This document shows positions 36,595 to 45,861 of a stretch of DNA of 64,000 nt, piece by piece. The stretch comes from Marinibium conchae (lineage in GTDB: Bacteria; Pseudomonadota; Gammaproteobacteria; Enterobacterales; Alteromonadaceae): contig NZ_JADNRN010000002.1 of the NCBI RefSeq assembly GCF_015595035.1, positions 512,647-576,646 of the forward strand, written 5' to 3'. The notes beneath the pieces are model-generated. The model was not told where the DNA came from and did not search any database. It worked only from the letters and a program-made list of their open reading frames with translations. The first letter of the stretch is position 1. Each line of letters opens with the position of its first letter. The position numbers and the translations under genes are program-made.

Positions 36595-37622
36595 TATATG
36601 TTTTGGCCTTTATTGCTGAACCAATGAACTGGTCGGTCGAAATCGGATACTTTGTTATCAACCCCTAGTGTCAGAGCAAACAATGCCATTCTGACCAATA
36701 CACCATTATCGGTTTGGCGAAAAATGGCTAAATTAGGGTTTAGATTTAAATCGTTATCAAGCTCATTCGCCTCAACTCGAGAGTCACGTGGTAATGGATG
36801 CATGATGACGGTTTTAGATTGAAAGTGTTTAGTATAGATCTGCTGATTTAGCCTAAATTTACCACGATACTTATTCGCTTCTTCCTGTGATGGGAAGCGT
36901 TCTTCCTGTATGCGAGTTTGATAACAAATGTCGGCTTGCAAACTGCCTTCAAACTGATCAGTGATGTTCAACTGGTGACCAGCATCTGAAATCATGTCGC
37001 ATATCTCACTCGGCATCGCTAATTCAGCAGGGGAGATAAGTGTAAAGTGAATGTTTTTATAAAGGCAAAGAAGTTTACTCAATGAATGAACCGTTCGCCC
37101 GTATTTAAGATCGCCAATCATGGCGATGTGCAATCCGTCGATACCTTCGCCATTCGACTTTCGTTCTTTTTCAATGGTATATAAATCGAGTAAGGCTTGT
37201 GTGGGGTGCTCATTCGCCCCGTCACCCCCATTGATTACCGGCACTCGACTACCTGTTGCAAACTCTGCTACCGATCCTGCTTGAGGGTGACGCATGGCAA
37301 TTATATCTGAATAGCCACTGAGCACTCTTGCTGTGTCATAGAGTGATTCGCCTTTGGCAAGCGCTGAGTTACTCATGCCGGTAGTTTCACGCACTTCGCC
37401 GCCGAGTAAGTTGAAAGCTGTACCAAAACTAACGCGGGTACGGGTGCTAGGCTCAAAGAATAAGTTGCCAAGTATCGCGCCGTCGAGTACTTGGGTGCGC
37501 TTTTCACGGAGCGCATAAGGCAGCATGTTATCGGCTACAGAAAATACTCGTTCAATCTGGGGTCGATCGAATTGGGCGACACTTAATACATGATTGCCGG
37601 TAAATGCAGTCAAATCATTCAT
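36594..37622 (-). CDS. pyrB: Aspartate carbamoyltransferase, catalytic subunit
   Basis: Condenses carbamoyl phosphate and aspartate in pyrimidine synthesis. The carbamoyl-phosphate motif [20 protein letters not shown] and MHPLPR are intact. At 342 residues it is about 30 longer than E. coli PyrB. No pyrI regulatory-subunit gene is adjacent, because the neighbour is hemL. It is a standalone catalytic form judging from this window alone. It is the first gene of the pyrB-hemL-cyclase run. Confidence 0.94.
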   Translation of the reverse strand: MNDLTAFTGNHVLSVAQFDRPQIERVFSVADNMLPYALREKRTQVLDGAILGNLFFEPSTRTRVSFGTAFNLLGGEVRETTGMSNSALAKGESLYDTARVLSGYSDIIAMRHPQAGSVAEFATGSRVPVINGGDGANEHPTQALLDLYTIEKERKSNGEGIDGLHIAMIGDLKYGRTVHSLSKLLCLYKNIHFTLISPAELAMPSEICDMISDAGHQLNITDQFEGSLQADICYQTRIQEERFPSQEEANKYRGKFRLNQQIYTKHFQSKTVIMHPLPRDSRVEANELDNDLNLNPNLAIFRQTDNGVLVRMALFALTLGVDNKVSDFDRPVHWFSNKGQNI

Positions 37623-37764
37623 ACCTTTTTATACTGATACTCAGGTTGTAATGGTAGTTTATCAAAAAACCAAGCTAACGAATGAAATTATTGAATTATA
37701 AGGTATAAAATTTTCCACTTTTTTGTTCAAAATCAATGACGCCAAGAGAGTGTGATTAGCGCGC

Positions 37765-38418
37765 TCATTTTTTGTGCATGTTAATCAGCATCATGGTCTT
37801 GTGTACAACGCGCTGAGTAAACTGCGCTAATTTTTCAGGTGAACTTTCGAAAGGTAAGCGCAGCATGCTCTGCATGTGATATTCACCTTTTAATAAATTG
37901 AAAAAATCAGTAGCGACCTCTTTTGCTTCTTCACTGTTTAATTGAGTTGAGGGATGACTAGCGAGAAGTTTACGAACCAGTCGGTTTCCGTGAGCTGGGC
38001 CTGCTTCGTAGAATAATTGGGCTACGCGCTTATTATTTTTCGACTCACCAATAACCACCGAGTACATTGCAATCACGCTTTTATCAGTGAGTAAGGCTAC
38101 AAAATTTCTTGCGATGGAATTGAGTAAGTCTTCGATACCTTGCGTTTCTATGCATATTGCATCTTCTTCAATGCGGTATTCATTACATTTTTGTTCGATC
38201 ACTGATGTATAGAGAATATCTTTGTTTTTAAAGTGAGAGTATACCGTTTGCTTCGAAACACCGCTGCTCTTAGCGACTGCATCCATTGAAGTTCGATCAT
38301 AGCCAAGCCGCAGAAACAACTCGCTAGCGGTGCATAATATGCTCGACCTTTTCTCAGCACTTTTTGGGCGACCAGCGGACTTGGTGCCATTGCTGATCTC
38401 GCAATCCGTTCTACTCAT
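37765..38418 (-). CDS. TetR-family transcriptional regulator of the adjacent RND efflux genes
   Basis: Regulator of 217 residues. The N-terminal helix-turn-helix is typical of TetR/AcrR (SILCTASELFLRLGYDRTSM, then KSSGVSKQTVYSHFKNKDIL). The C-terminal ligand domain is variable. It is divergent from the membrane-fusion/RND pair, with a perfect palindrome in the 175-base gap, the classical arrangement of a local efflux repressor. The inducer is unknown. Confidence 0.93.
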   Translation of the reverse strand: MSRTDCEISNGTKSAGRPKSAEKRSSILCTASELFLRLGYDRTSMDAVAKSSGVSKQTVYSHFKNKDILYTSVIEQKCNEYRIEEDAICIETQGIEDLLNSIARNFVALLTDKSVIAMYSVVIGESKNNKRVAQLFYEAGPAHGNRLVRKLLASHPSTQLNSEEAKEVATDFFNLLKGEYHMQSMLRLPFESSPEKLAQFTQRVVHKTMMLINMHKK

Positions 38419-38483
38419 ATCATTTTCACTGCCTTTAGTTAGCCCTAAACTATTCCGTCTAATTTAGCATAAAAATAATAATC

Positions 38484-38502
38484 ATACTAGACGGTCTAGT
38501 AT
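38484..38502. promoter_or_regulatory. Probable TetR-family operator (19-bp palindrome)
   Basis: ATACTAGACGGTCTAGTAT is a perfect inverted repeat with 9-base arms around one central G. It lies between the TetR gene and the efflux genes, about 65 bases from the regulator ATG and 90 bases from the efflux ATG. A partial CCGTCTAAT half-site lies about 30 bases closer to the regulator. Confidence 0.75.
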
Positions 38503-38593
38503 TTATGCTTTAGGATGTGCCTTAATAAGCTTGGGTGAAATTTAAGCAATTTACATCATTAGCGTTCACCGAATAGATTGACAAGGAACTAAC

Positions 38594-39763
38594 ATGACTC
38601 TAAAGGCAAGACCAAGCAACAGCGAAGCAATGCATGGCGCTCAAAAAAAACTCATCGTACTTTGCTGCGTAAGTGTCGCTTTGCTCGTCGTACTACTGCT
38701 CTTTTCTGGAGAAAACACAGCTGAATCGTCGCATTCTGGAAAGTCTTTGGTGATACAAGACGCGAAAGTGTCGGTGAGTCCGATACAAATTCAATCCTCC
38801 TATACAAAGTCGCGCAAAGTGTATGGCCTAATTGAATCAGTTACGCAAGCCGACCTCGGCTTCGAATTATCCGGTGTAATCAACAAAATCATGGTAAAGG
38901 AAGGGGATGTGGTTACAACGGGACAAATTCTCGCGGAGCTTGATACGCTTCGTTTAAAAGCTCAAAAAGGAGAGGTTACTGCGGCTCTTAAAAGGGCGCG
39001 TGCAGATGCAACCCTAGCAAGCCTGTCTAATCAAAGGATCAGCGAGTTAGTTGAAGCCAAGCTTGAGTCTTCACAGCGCTTGGATGAAGCGAGAGCAAAC
39101 CTAGATGCAGCAAACGCACTTGTGAATGAAGTGCTAGCAAGAGGTGAGCGCATAGATGTAGAAATTGAAAAGTCTGTTTTACGCGCGCCCTTCGATGGCC
39201 AAATAGTCACACAAATTCTTGACCCTGGTACGGTAGTAAATAGTGGTGATAGTGTCTTCAAGCTCCTTGCACAAGGAAAATTGGAGGCACGTATTGGACT
39301 GCCCTCGCAAACTCCATTGGTACTAGAAGTTGGTAAGCAGTATGATTTGCAATTTATGCAAAACGATATTTCCGCTACCTTGTCTTCGATTTCTCAGCAA
39401 CGAAATCGTGCAACCCGAGCTATCGACGCTATTTTTACCTTAGACGAAGCAAGCACAGTCGATACTTACATTATGCCCGGTGACATTGTGTCATTAAGCG
39501 TCGAAGTGGATATTCCGACCAGCGGAGCATGGATCCCAACATCAGCGCTCGCAAATGGTGTTCGAGGTTTGTGGACTGTATTTGTTGTTAGCAATGTAAA
39601 CGGAGAGCAGCAAATTCAAAGCCGAAGTGTACAAGTTGACTATGTGATTGGTCGTAAAGCCTTTGTTTCTGGTGCGATACAACAAGATGAATTACTTGTG
39701 ATAGAGGGCATTCAAAGACTGACACCCAATCAGCGAGTTACGAACGTGGCGGTAGCAGACTAA
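38594..39763 (+). CDS. RND efflux periplasmic adaptor (membrane fusion protein)
   Basis: Adaptor of 389 residues with an N-terminal membrane anchor (about 18-38), a barrel-sandwich/lipoyl hybrid (GFELSGVINKIMVKEGDVVTTGQILAELD), an alpha-hairpin (about 120-185), the returning lipoyl half (LRAPFDGQIV) and beta-barrel domains. It links the inner-membrane RND pump to an outer-membrane channel. Its stop codon overlaps the pump start (TAATG). No TolC-type gene is nearby. Confidence 0.95.
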   Translation: MTLKARPSNSEAMHGAQKKLIVLCCVSVALLVVLLLFSGENTAESSHSGKSLVIQDAKVSVSPIQIQSSYTKSRKVYGLIESVTQADLGFELSGVINKIMVKEGDVVTTGQILAELDTLRLKAQKGEVTAALKRARADATLASLSNQRISELVEAKLESSQRLDEARANLDAANALVNEVLARGERIDVEIEKSVLRAPFDGQIVTQILDPGTVVNSGDSVFKLLAQGKLEARIGLPSQTPLVLEVGKQYDLQFMQNDISATLSSISQQRNRATRAIDAIFTLDEASTVDTYIMPGDIVSLSVEVDIPTSGAWIPTSALANGVRGLWTVFVVSNVNGEQQIQSRSVQVDYVIGRKAFVSGAIQQDELLVIEGIQRLTPNQRVTNVAVAD

Positions 39764-42700
39764 TGGTGGCCTCAAACACGCCTTGGTATACCGTCTTTTT
39801 CAGACGCGGTCATTTGCTGGTGTTAAGCATCATCATTATTTTGGTGGCTGGGCTCTCTGCTGTTCAAAACTTACCTCGCTTGGAAGACCCTCGCATTGAT
39901 TTACGCAACGTGCTCATTCTTACCTCCTATCCTGGTGCGTCAGCTGAGCGAGTTGAAGCGCTTGTTTCCGACGTGTTAGAAGATGAGCTGAGAGAACTAT
40001 TCGAAATAAAGGAAATTAAATCAACCTCTAAGTCAGGTTTCTCTTTTCTTCAAGTAGAAGTGCAAGATTGGGTGGATGCCAGTAATAATCAGCAGATATT
40101 TTCAAAAATTAGAGATGGGATCGATAACGCTTCTGCTCGATTTCCCGCGGGTGTTAACAAACCGATTCTAGAGGACAAGCGCGGTGCAACAGCCTTTACG
40201 CTACTATTAGCAATTGATGCTGAAATGCCGGACAACACGCCTCTGTCTGTGAGTGGGCGCCTAGCTAGCGAATTGGTTGACCGTATGAGAAATGTTGGCG
40301 GCACCGAGTTAGTGAGAATTTACGGGCAACCTCAAGAAGAGATTACGGTCACACTCGACCCGCAGGCACTGGCAGCGGCAGGTTTATCGATTGCTCAGGT
40401 GAGTGAACGCATTCGCTCTGCCGATCCAAAATTACCTGCTGGCGTGTTAAATACAGCTGAAAAGAACATCAGAATCCAAGTTGCAGAACCATTAGATAGT
40501 TTAGATATTATTTCAAATATTCCTTTGCAGGCGGCCGGAAGTGGTTATTTGCGCTTGGCTGATGTAGCTACAATAGAACAAAGTTGGCAAAAACCTGAGC
40601 AAAATATTGCTTTAGTTGACGGCCGAAGAACAATTTTTGTCGCTGCCCGAATGCAGACCACGGTGCGTGTTGACCAATGGACTGAGGCAATTAACAAGAA
40701 AGTCGCTGAATTCAATCAAGAGTTTGCTGGCACAGTGCAAGCGAATATGGTTTTCGAGCAAAATGTTTACACAGAAGCGCGTTTGAGTGAGCTTAGTACA
40801 AACCTGCTAATGGGTTCCTTGGTTGTAATGTTGGTCATTCTGTTTTTTATGGGAGCAAAAGCCAGCTGGATAGTTGGGCTAGCGTTGCCGCTTTGTGCTG
40901 CCTTTGCGATTTTTTCACTGAGCTTTTTCAATCAACAGATCCATCAAATGTCTATTTTTGGCATTATCATTGCCATCGGTTTGCTGATAGATAATGCTAT
41001 TGTAATAACCGATGAAATCCGGCTGAACTTGCAAGATGCTGCCTTGTCTCGTCTCGACGCTCTAGACAAGAGCGTTCGTCACTTGTTCGCGCCTCTTTTA
41101 GCATCCACATTGACGACAGTTTTAGGCTTTATGCCGATTTTTCTTTTAAACGGTAATATTGGTGATTTCATCGGCCCAATTGCCATTAGCGTGGTGATGG
41201 CACTGTTGGGATCACTTGCTATTTCACTCACTGTTATCGCTGCCTTGGCGGCTAGGTATCTACCTAGGGATAGTAGTATTGAATACCCATGGTATCTGCG
41301 CGGCTGGCAAATGCCATTGGTATCAGCTCAATTTGCTAGATTGCTCGCGAAAACCATAAAGCGACCCGCAATCGTGTTACCTCTAATCATTATCTTTTGC
41401 TTGTCTGGTTTCGTGTTGTCGAAGCAACTTGCTAATGTGTTTTTTCCTCCCGCCGACCGAGACCAATTTGAAATATATGTTTGGCTGCCTAACGGTTCTT
41501 CTATCGACGAGAGCTACAAGCTCACGCGGCAAATCGATGACTTTATTCGTGCGAAGGATGAAGTAAAGCAGCTAACATGGTTGGTGGGTAGTTCGGCCCC
41601 GTCGGTATATTACAATCAAGTGATGACGCGCGATAATTCACCTGAATTTGCTAATGCAGTGGTTACCACATTCAGTGTTTCTGAGGCTGCTAAGTTAATT
41701 CCACAACTTCAGTTTGAGTTGCAGGAGCATTTTCCTCAAGCAAAAATAGTCGCGCGGGCATTTGGCCAAGGTCCGCCTATTGCTTCTCCTTTAGAGGTCG
41801 ATATTTTTGGCCCCGATATCGATAAGCTAAACGCCTTGGGCGAAGAGGTTCGCTTAGCAATGACCAAAGTGCAGGGTGCGACTGCTTCGATTGCATCTAT
41901 TACGACGGGCGAACCCGAGCTTCATTTTGATGTGAGCGAGAACGAGTCGTATATTTCTCAGTTGTCATTAACGAGCATTGCACAGCAGTTACAGGTCGCT
42001 TTATCGGGAACGACAGGAGGTTCGGTGCTGCAAGCCACAGAAGAGCTTCCAATACGCGTTCGGATTTCCGAGATGCAGCGAGGCAGCCCACAAGAGCTAG
42101 ATGCTCTGCCGTTAATCAACCAATTATTATCACAAAATCAAGCAAGTGTTGGCCTAGCTGCATTAGGCGAAATTACAATGGTTCCCAGCATTAGTGGAAT
42201 CACAAGGATCAATGGCGAGCGAGTCAATAAAGTACAGGCATGGTTATTGCCCGGTGTGCCAGCGGTTGATGCTAGTAATGAATTAAGGGCTCTGTTGGAA
42301 AGCTCACTTGCGCTACCCGACGGCTATCGTATCAAAATGGCTGGGGATGCCGACGAACAGCAGCAAGCACTTGGACAACTTGCGACCTATGCGCCTGTGT
42401 TGCTTGTGTTAATGGTCACCGCGCTCATCCTCACTTTTAACAGTGTTAGGTTTGCTGTTGTGATTGGTATTGTCGCTGTTTTATCAGTCGGCTTAGGTAT
42501 GTTTAGTCTATGGTTATCTGGCCTGCCAGTCGGATTTAATCCTCTGTTAGGAAGTGCCGGTTTAATAGGCGTTGCCATTAATGGCTCTATCGTAGTTATC
42601 GCTGCGATTAACGCAAACCCTGAAGCGATGAAAGGCGATACAGAGGCAATAGTGGCAGAAACCATGAGTTGTAGTCGACACATTCTGTCAACTACCTTCA

Positions 42701-42966
42701 CTACAGTCGGTGGGTTAATTCCGTTATTACTGTTTTCCGAGGGCTCATTTTGGCCTCCGCTTGCCGTCGTGCTCGCTGGTGGTGTAGGCTTCTCTGTGCT
42801 ACTTTCTTTGTTTTTTACGCCAACGCTAATTTCCTTGTTGTGTCGAATGCGAACAGCTAGCAATCGGAATAAACCCCAGTTGCCCACAACAACTCACAGC
42901 TCAACTGATAAGCCCAAGGCAAGTCTTAATAAACAAAAGCGCACTAGAAAACTCAATAAAAAATAG
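39763..42966 (+). CDS. RND efflux pump, inner-membrane permease (AcrB/HAE1-like)
   Basis: Proton-driven multidrug-type pump of 1067 residues with the expected 12-helix layout and two large periplasmic loops. The TM4 motif reads GLLIDNAIVITDE, with the second Asp of the common AcrB DD pair replaced by Asn. The C-terminal half carries the corresponding LIGVAINGSIVVI segment. A basic tail follows. It is translationally coupled to its adaptor and presumably controlled by the divergent TetR gene. The substrate cannot be predicted from sequence. Confidence 0.95.
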   Translation: MVASNTPWYTVFFRRGHLLVLSIIIILVAGLSAVQNLPRLEDPRIDLRNVLILTSYPGASAERVEALVSDVLEDELRELFEIKEIKSTSKSGFSFLQVEVQDWVDASNNQQIFSKIRDGIDNASARFPAGVNKPILEDKRGATAFTLLLAIDAEMPDNTPLSVSGRLASELVDRMRNVGGTELVRIYGQPQEEITVTLDPQALAAAGLSIAQVSERIRSADPKLPAGVLNTAEKNIRIQVAEPLDSLDIISNIPLQAAGSGYLRLADVATIEQSWQKPEQNIALVDGRRTIFVAARMQTTVRVDQWTEAINKKVAEFNQEFAGTVQANMVFEQNVYTEARLSELSTNLLMGSLVVMLVILFFMGAKASWIVGLALPLCAAFAIFSLSFFNQQIHQMSIFGIIIAIGLLIDNAIVITDEIRLNLQDAALSRLDALDKSVRHLFAPLLASTLTTVLGFMPIFLLNGNIGDFIGPIAISVVMALLGSLAISLTVIAALAARYLPRDSSIEYPWYLRGWQMPLVSAQFARLLAKTIKRPAIVLPLIIIFCLSGFVLSKQLANVFFPPADRDQFEIYVWLPNGSSIDESYKLTRQIDDFIRAKDEVKQLTWLVGSSAPSVYYNQVMTRDNSPEFANAVVTTFSVSEAAKLIPQLQFELQEHFPQAKIVARAFGQGPPIASPLEVDIFGPDIDKLNALGEEVRLAMTKVQGATASIASITTGEPELHFDVSENESYISQLSLTSIAQQLQVALSGTTGGSVLQATEELPIRVRISEMQRGSPQELDALPLINQLLSQNQASVGLAALGEITMVPSISGITRINGERVNKVQAWLLPGVPAVDASNELRALLESSLALPDGYRIKMAGDADEQQQALGQLATYAPVLLVLMVTALILTFNSVRFAVVIGIVAVLSVGLGMFSLWLSGLPVGFNPLLGSAGLIGVAINGSIVVIAAINANPEAMKGDTEAIVAETMSCSRHILSTTFTTVGGLIPLLLFSEGSFWPPLAVVLAGGVGFSVLLSLFFTPTLISLLCRMRTASNRNKPQLPTTTHSSTDKPKASLNKQKRTRKLNKK

Positions 42967-43105
42967 TCGTCTAGGTAGGTTATTATCAATAAATCGCATA
43001 GATATTTTAAAAAAATCGCCAAATGGTGGCGCAGTGATTGTGCTTTTTGCCGCCGTTCACGTTTAATAGTGATATGGTGTTTAATCATGTTGGTGTTTTA
43101 TTTTT

Positions 43106-43798
43106 ATGTCTGGAACTAGCGAACATATTTTTATCAGAGCGGCGTCGACTCACAACGCCCTCACTTCTTTATTGATTGGCTCTGGGCTAATTCTTCTGGG
43201 GGCGCTTTTTATCGCCCTGTTACCTAAGCAAATGTTCTTACCGGGCATTTTTATCGTCAGCGGCGGTATTGTTGGATTGATTATTGGTTGGTTTAAAGTA
43301 AAGGAGCCGCCATATAGTCTTCAACTCACCCGAGAGCATGTGATTTATCATCATCGGCGCGGGAAGTGGCGTATTTCATGGGATAACATCCAACGTATAG
43401 ACGTACCAAGAGTAAGCAAAGGCATAGAACAACATGAGCTTGAAATGATCGGTTTTCGCTTGCGGGATCCTGATGTGTTTCTCGATGAAATCTCACCGCG
43501 ACTTATCACCTATCTCTTAATGGAGCAGCGTCCGTTAACTATGCAAAATAGAGACCCCGATTGTGCGAGCGGGAATTGCTATGGTGACGATATGATAGAG
43601 GACGAAAAGTTTGAGCGTCCGGGTGGCACCGTCATTAAAGGCATCAGTGCAATGTTTGCTAATCGCATGCGGAAATTGAACACGCAATTAGGTTTTGATG
43701 TGTTTATTTCCACTAATGAGATAGACAGAGATCCGCAGGCTTTCATTGCCTTGCTAAAAGAGTGCCAAGCATCAGCGACACTAGCAAAGAATGAATGA
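43106..43798 (+). CDS. DUF2982-family membrane protein
   Basis: Protein of 230 residues with two N-terminal membrane helices (about 17-37 and 44-62) and a cytoplasmic domain beginning with a PH-like strand pattern (YSLQLTREHVIYHHRRGKWRISWDNIQRID). I match it to DUF2982, a family of Alteromonadales, Shewanella and Vibrio with no known function. It contains a CASGNC pair that might bind metal or form a disulfide. Confidence 0.8.
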   Translation: MSGTSEHIFIRAASTHNALTSLLIGSGLILLGALFIALLPKQMFLPGIFIVSGGIVGLIIGWFKVKEPPYSLQLTREHVIYHHRRGKWRISWDNIQRIDVPRVSKGIEQHELEMIGFRLRDPDVFLDEISPRLITYLLMEQRPLTMQNRDPDCASGNCYGDDMIEDEKFERPGGTVIKGISAMFANRMRKLNTQLGFDVFISTNEIDRDPQAFIALLKECQASATLAKNE

Positions 43799-43846
43799 GA
43801 GCGACTTAGATAAAAGGCAAATCACCGAAGGCTCTGAGCACTTCTG

Positions 43847-45781
43847 TTAAGCGACTTGTACTTGATCGCGGCCATTTTCTTTAGCGACATATAAGCACCT
43901 ATCAACCTTTGCCAAATTGCTGTCGAGAGCTTCATCCACATCAAATTCGATCACACCAGCCGACAAGGTTAAGGGGCGATTTATGTAGCGAATAATCAGG
44001 ATGTCGTTCTTTATTTTTTCGCCAAGTTTTTCTAAGGCTTTCACCGCTTGGTCACGCGAGGTTTCGCTGAAGCAGAATAAAAATTCCTCACCGCCAACTC
44101 TGCCCAATAAATCAGTATTGCGAAAGTGAGCACGACATATTTCGCCAAAACGTTCAAGTACCGAATCACCAACATCATGGCCAAAGCCATCATTGATTTG
44201 TTTGAAATGGTCAAGGTCGACCGACGCAATACTTAAGGTTTGGTTATAGCGTTTAGCGAGTTCAGCAGCATGTCCAATTCTACTCATAATATAGCGCCGA
44301 GATGCAAGTTGGGTGAGCGCGTCAGTATTATTGAGTTGTTCTAGCATACGACTGTGTTTGCGAGTATTGAAATACAGTGCGAGTAACGAGAGAAATACCA
44401 CAGACACGGCAAGTGAGGCATAGATGGTATTCTGCTTTTGCTGTTCTAATCGCATCTGCTGAACTTGCGTTCGTTGTTGTAGATAATCATTCTGACTTTG
44501 GCTTTTTTCGAGCTTATATAATGTGCTTAGTTCATGCAATTCACGTATGTTCTGCTCTCGGACAAAGTTTCGATAGTCTTTATAGAGAACTTTCATCGCA
44601 TTCAGTGCACCAGTTGTATCCCCTCTGAGGCTAAGCAATTCCACTTTAGCGAAATCTAAGGCTAATTGGTGTGGTCTCATTGAGTCGCTCTGTATATACT
44701 CTTGCGCCTTTTGAAGATAGGCCTCAGCCATATCTGGATCTTGCTTTTGAAGGCCGACTCTTCCCAATGTAAAATTTACGTCCATCAGCATGTAGGGGTT
44801 CTCAGATTCTTCAAATAGCCGCTTCGCGATCTCTAATACCCGAATTGCATCATCGGGTTGATTTTTAATTAAGTAGTAGCCTGAAAGTTCTTTATTCGCA
44901 TAAGCACTGTATTGCGTTAAACCGATTTTCTCAGCATTCGTGATCGCAGCTTTCAAGAGACTGAAGCCCTCATCGAGTCTATTGATGTTTTTAGCGGCTC
45001 TGCCCATGCCGTAAGTAGCTTTGGTAAATAAAACTTTATTCGGGCCACCTTTGGTCAATTCACGTAATAGTTTATATTCTGTGTAGGCTAGCTCATCTTG
45101 ACCAGTATATTCATATACGTAAGCCATATAGTAGGTTACATCGATAGCGGAAAAAGCCAGTTGCTGCATTTCTGTCAAGTCGGAGGCTAATTGGAATAAA
45201 TTCATCGCTTCGTCGTTTTTACCAAGGGTCAGATACTGAATGCCTCTCGTAAGGTAGGCAATAAGAAGTAAGTCATTCGATTGATTGTTTTCAGCCCATA
45301 GCATAGCGGCCTCAGCGAAATATACGCCCGCGCTAGTATTTCCTAACTGATCAAAAGCTTGAGCCTCATACAAGCGCAAATAATGATAAAGCCAAGGCTC
45401 AGAGTGCACATCGATTAACACCAAACCACTAATGCTATATTCTTGCGTTTTATTAAATAAATTAAGCTTCGCACTTGCTTCGGCTAGCAATAAATAATAC
45501 TCCGCTTGTTCCACGCGAGTGACAAAGTTCTTTTCTGCGGCTAGGATATCTTCGTAGGCGTCTCGCGGTTGTGAGTGATAATTTACGCGAAGAACTTGGG
45601 CTTTATTGCTCCAAGTCGATTTATAGGAATGAGAACTTGGGTTTTTCAAAGCCTCAGTGTTTGGGGCTAGGGCTTGATTATCAGATTGTTCAGAACTTTG
45701 TGAGGGAAGGGAGATAGCAAAAGACGGGGAAAGTGAGTCAACTGAAAGCAAAATGATCACTAGGGTATAAACCTTAGTCAT
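43847..45781 (-). CDS. TPR-repeat diguanylate cyclase (GGDEF)
   Basis: Predicted c-di-GMP synthase of 644 residues. A signal peptide (MTKVYTLVIILLSVDSLSPS) precedes a periplasmic TPR region (about 60-420). A coiled coil, one membrane helix (about 458-475) and a cytoplasmic GGDEF domain follow. The active-site motif is GGEEF (563-567) and RNTD five residues upstream fits an I-site, so it should be active with feedback inhibition. The frame is open from an ATG at 45814, but starting at 45781 gives a proper signal peptide. TPR sensors of this kind probably bind proteins or peptides in the periplasm. Confidence 0.9.
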   Translation of the reverse strand: MTKVYTLVIILLSVDSLSPSFAISLPSQSSEQSDNQALAPNTEALKNPSSHSYKSTWSNKAQVLRVNYHSQPRDAYEDILAAEKNFVTRVEQAEYYLLLAEASAKLNLFNKTQEYSISGLVLIDVHSEPWLYHYLRLYEAQAFDQLGNTSAGVYFAEAAMLWAENNQSNDLLLIAYLTRGIQYLTLGKNDEAMNLFQLASDLTEMQQLAFSAIDVTYYMAYVYEYTGQDELAYTEYKLLRELTKGGPNKVLFTKATYGMGRAAKNINRLDEGFSLLKAAITNAEKIGLTQYSAYANKELSGYYLIKNQPDDAIRVLEIAKRLFEESENPYMLMDVNFTLGRVGLQKQDPDMAEAYLQKAQEYIQSDSMRPHQLALDFAKVELLSLRGDTTGALNAMKVLYKDYRNFVREQNIRELHELSTLYKLEKSQSQNDYLQQRTQVQQMRLEQQKQNTIYASLAVSVVFLSLLALYFNTRKHSRMLEQLNNTDALTQLASRRYIMSRIGHAAELAKRYNQTLSIASVDLDHFKQINDGFGHDVGDSVLERFGEICRAHFRNTDLLGRVGGEEFLFCFSETSRDQAVKALEKLGEKIKNDILIIRYINRPLTLSAGVIEFDVDEALDSNLAKVDRCLYVAKENGRDQVQVA

Positions 45782-45861
45782 TAGCCGTGCATCTTCGTAT
45801 AAGTTCCCATGCATCTTTCAGTTTCCTAGTCTTTGTACACTTGTTCCAAAGGCGAGACCTC

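Noticed and set aside
42387-42887. 166-residue antisense frame in the RND pump gene
   Set aside because: It lies wholly inside a clear pump gene, with no ribosome binding site and no recognisable protein.
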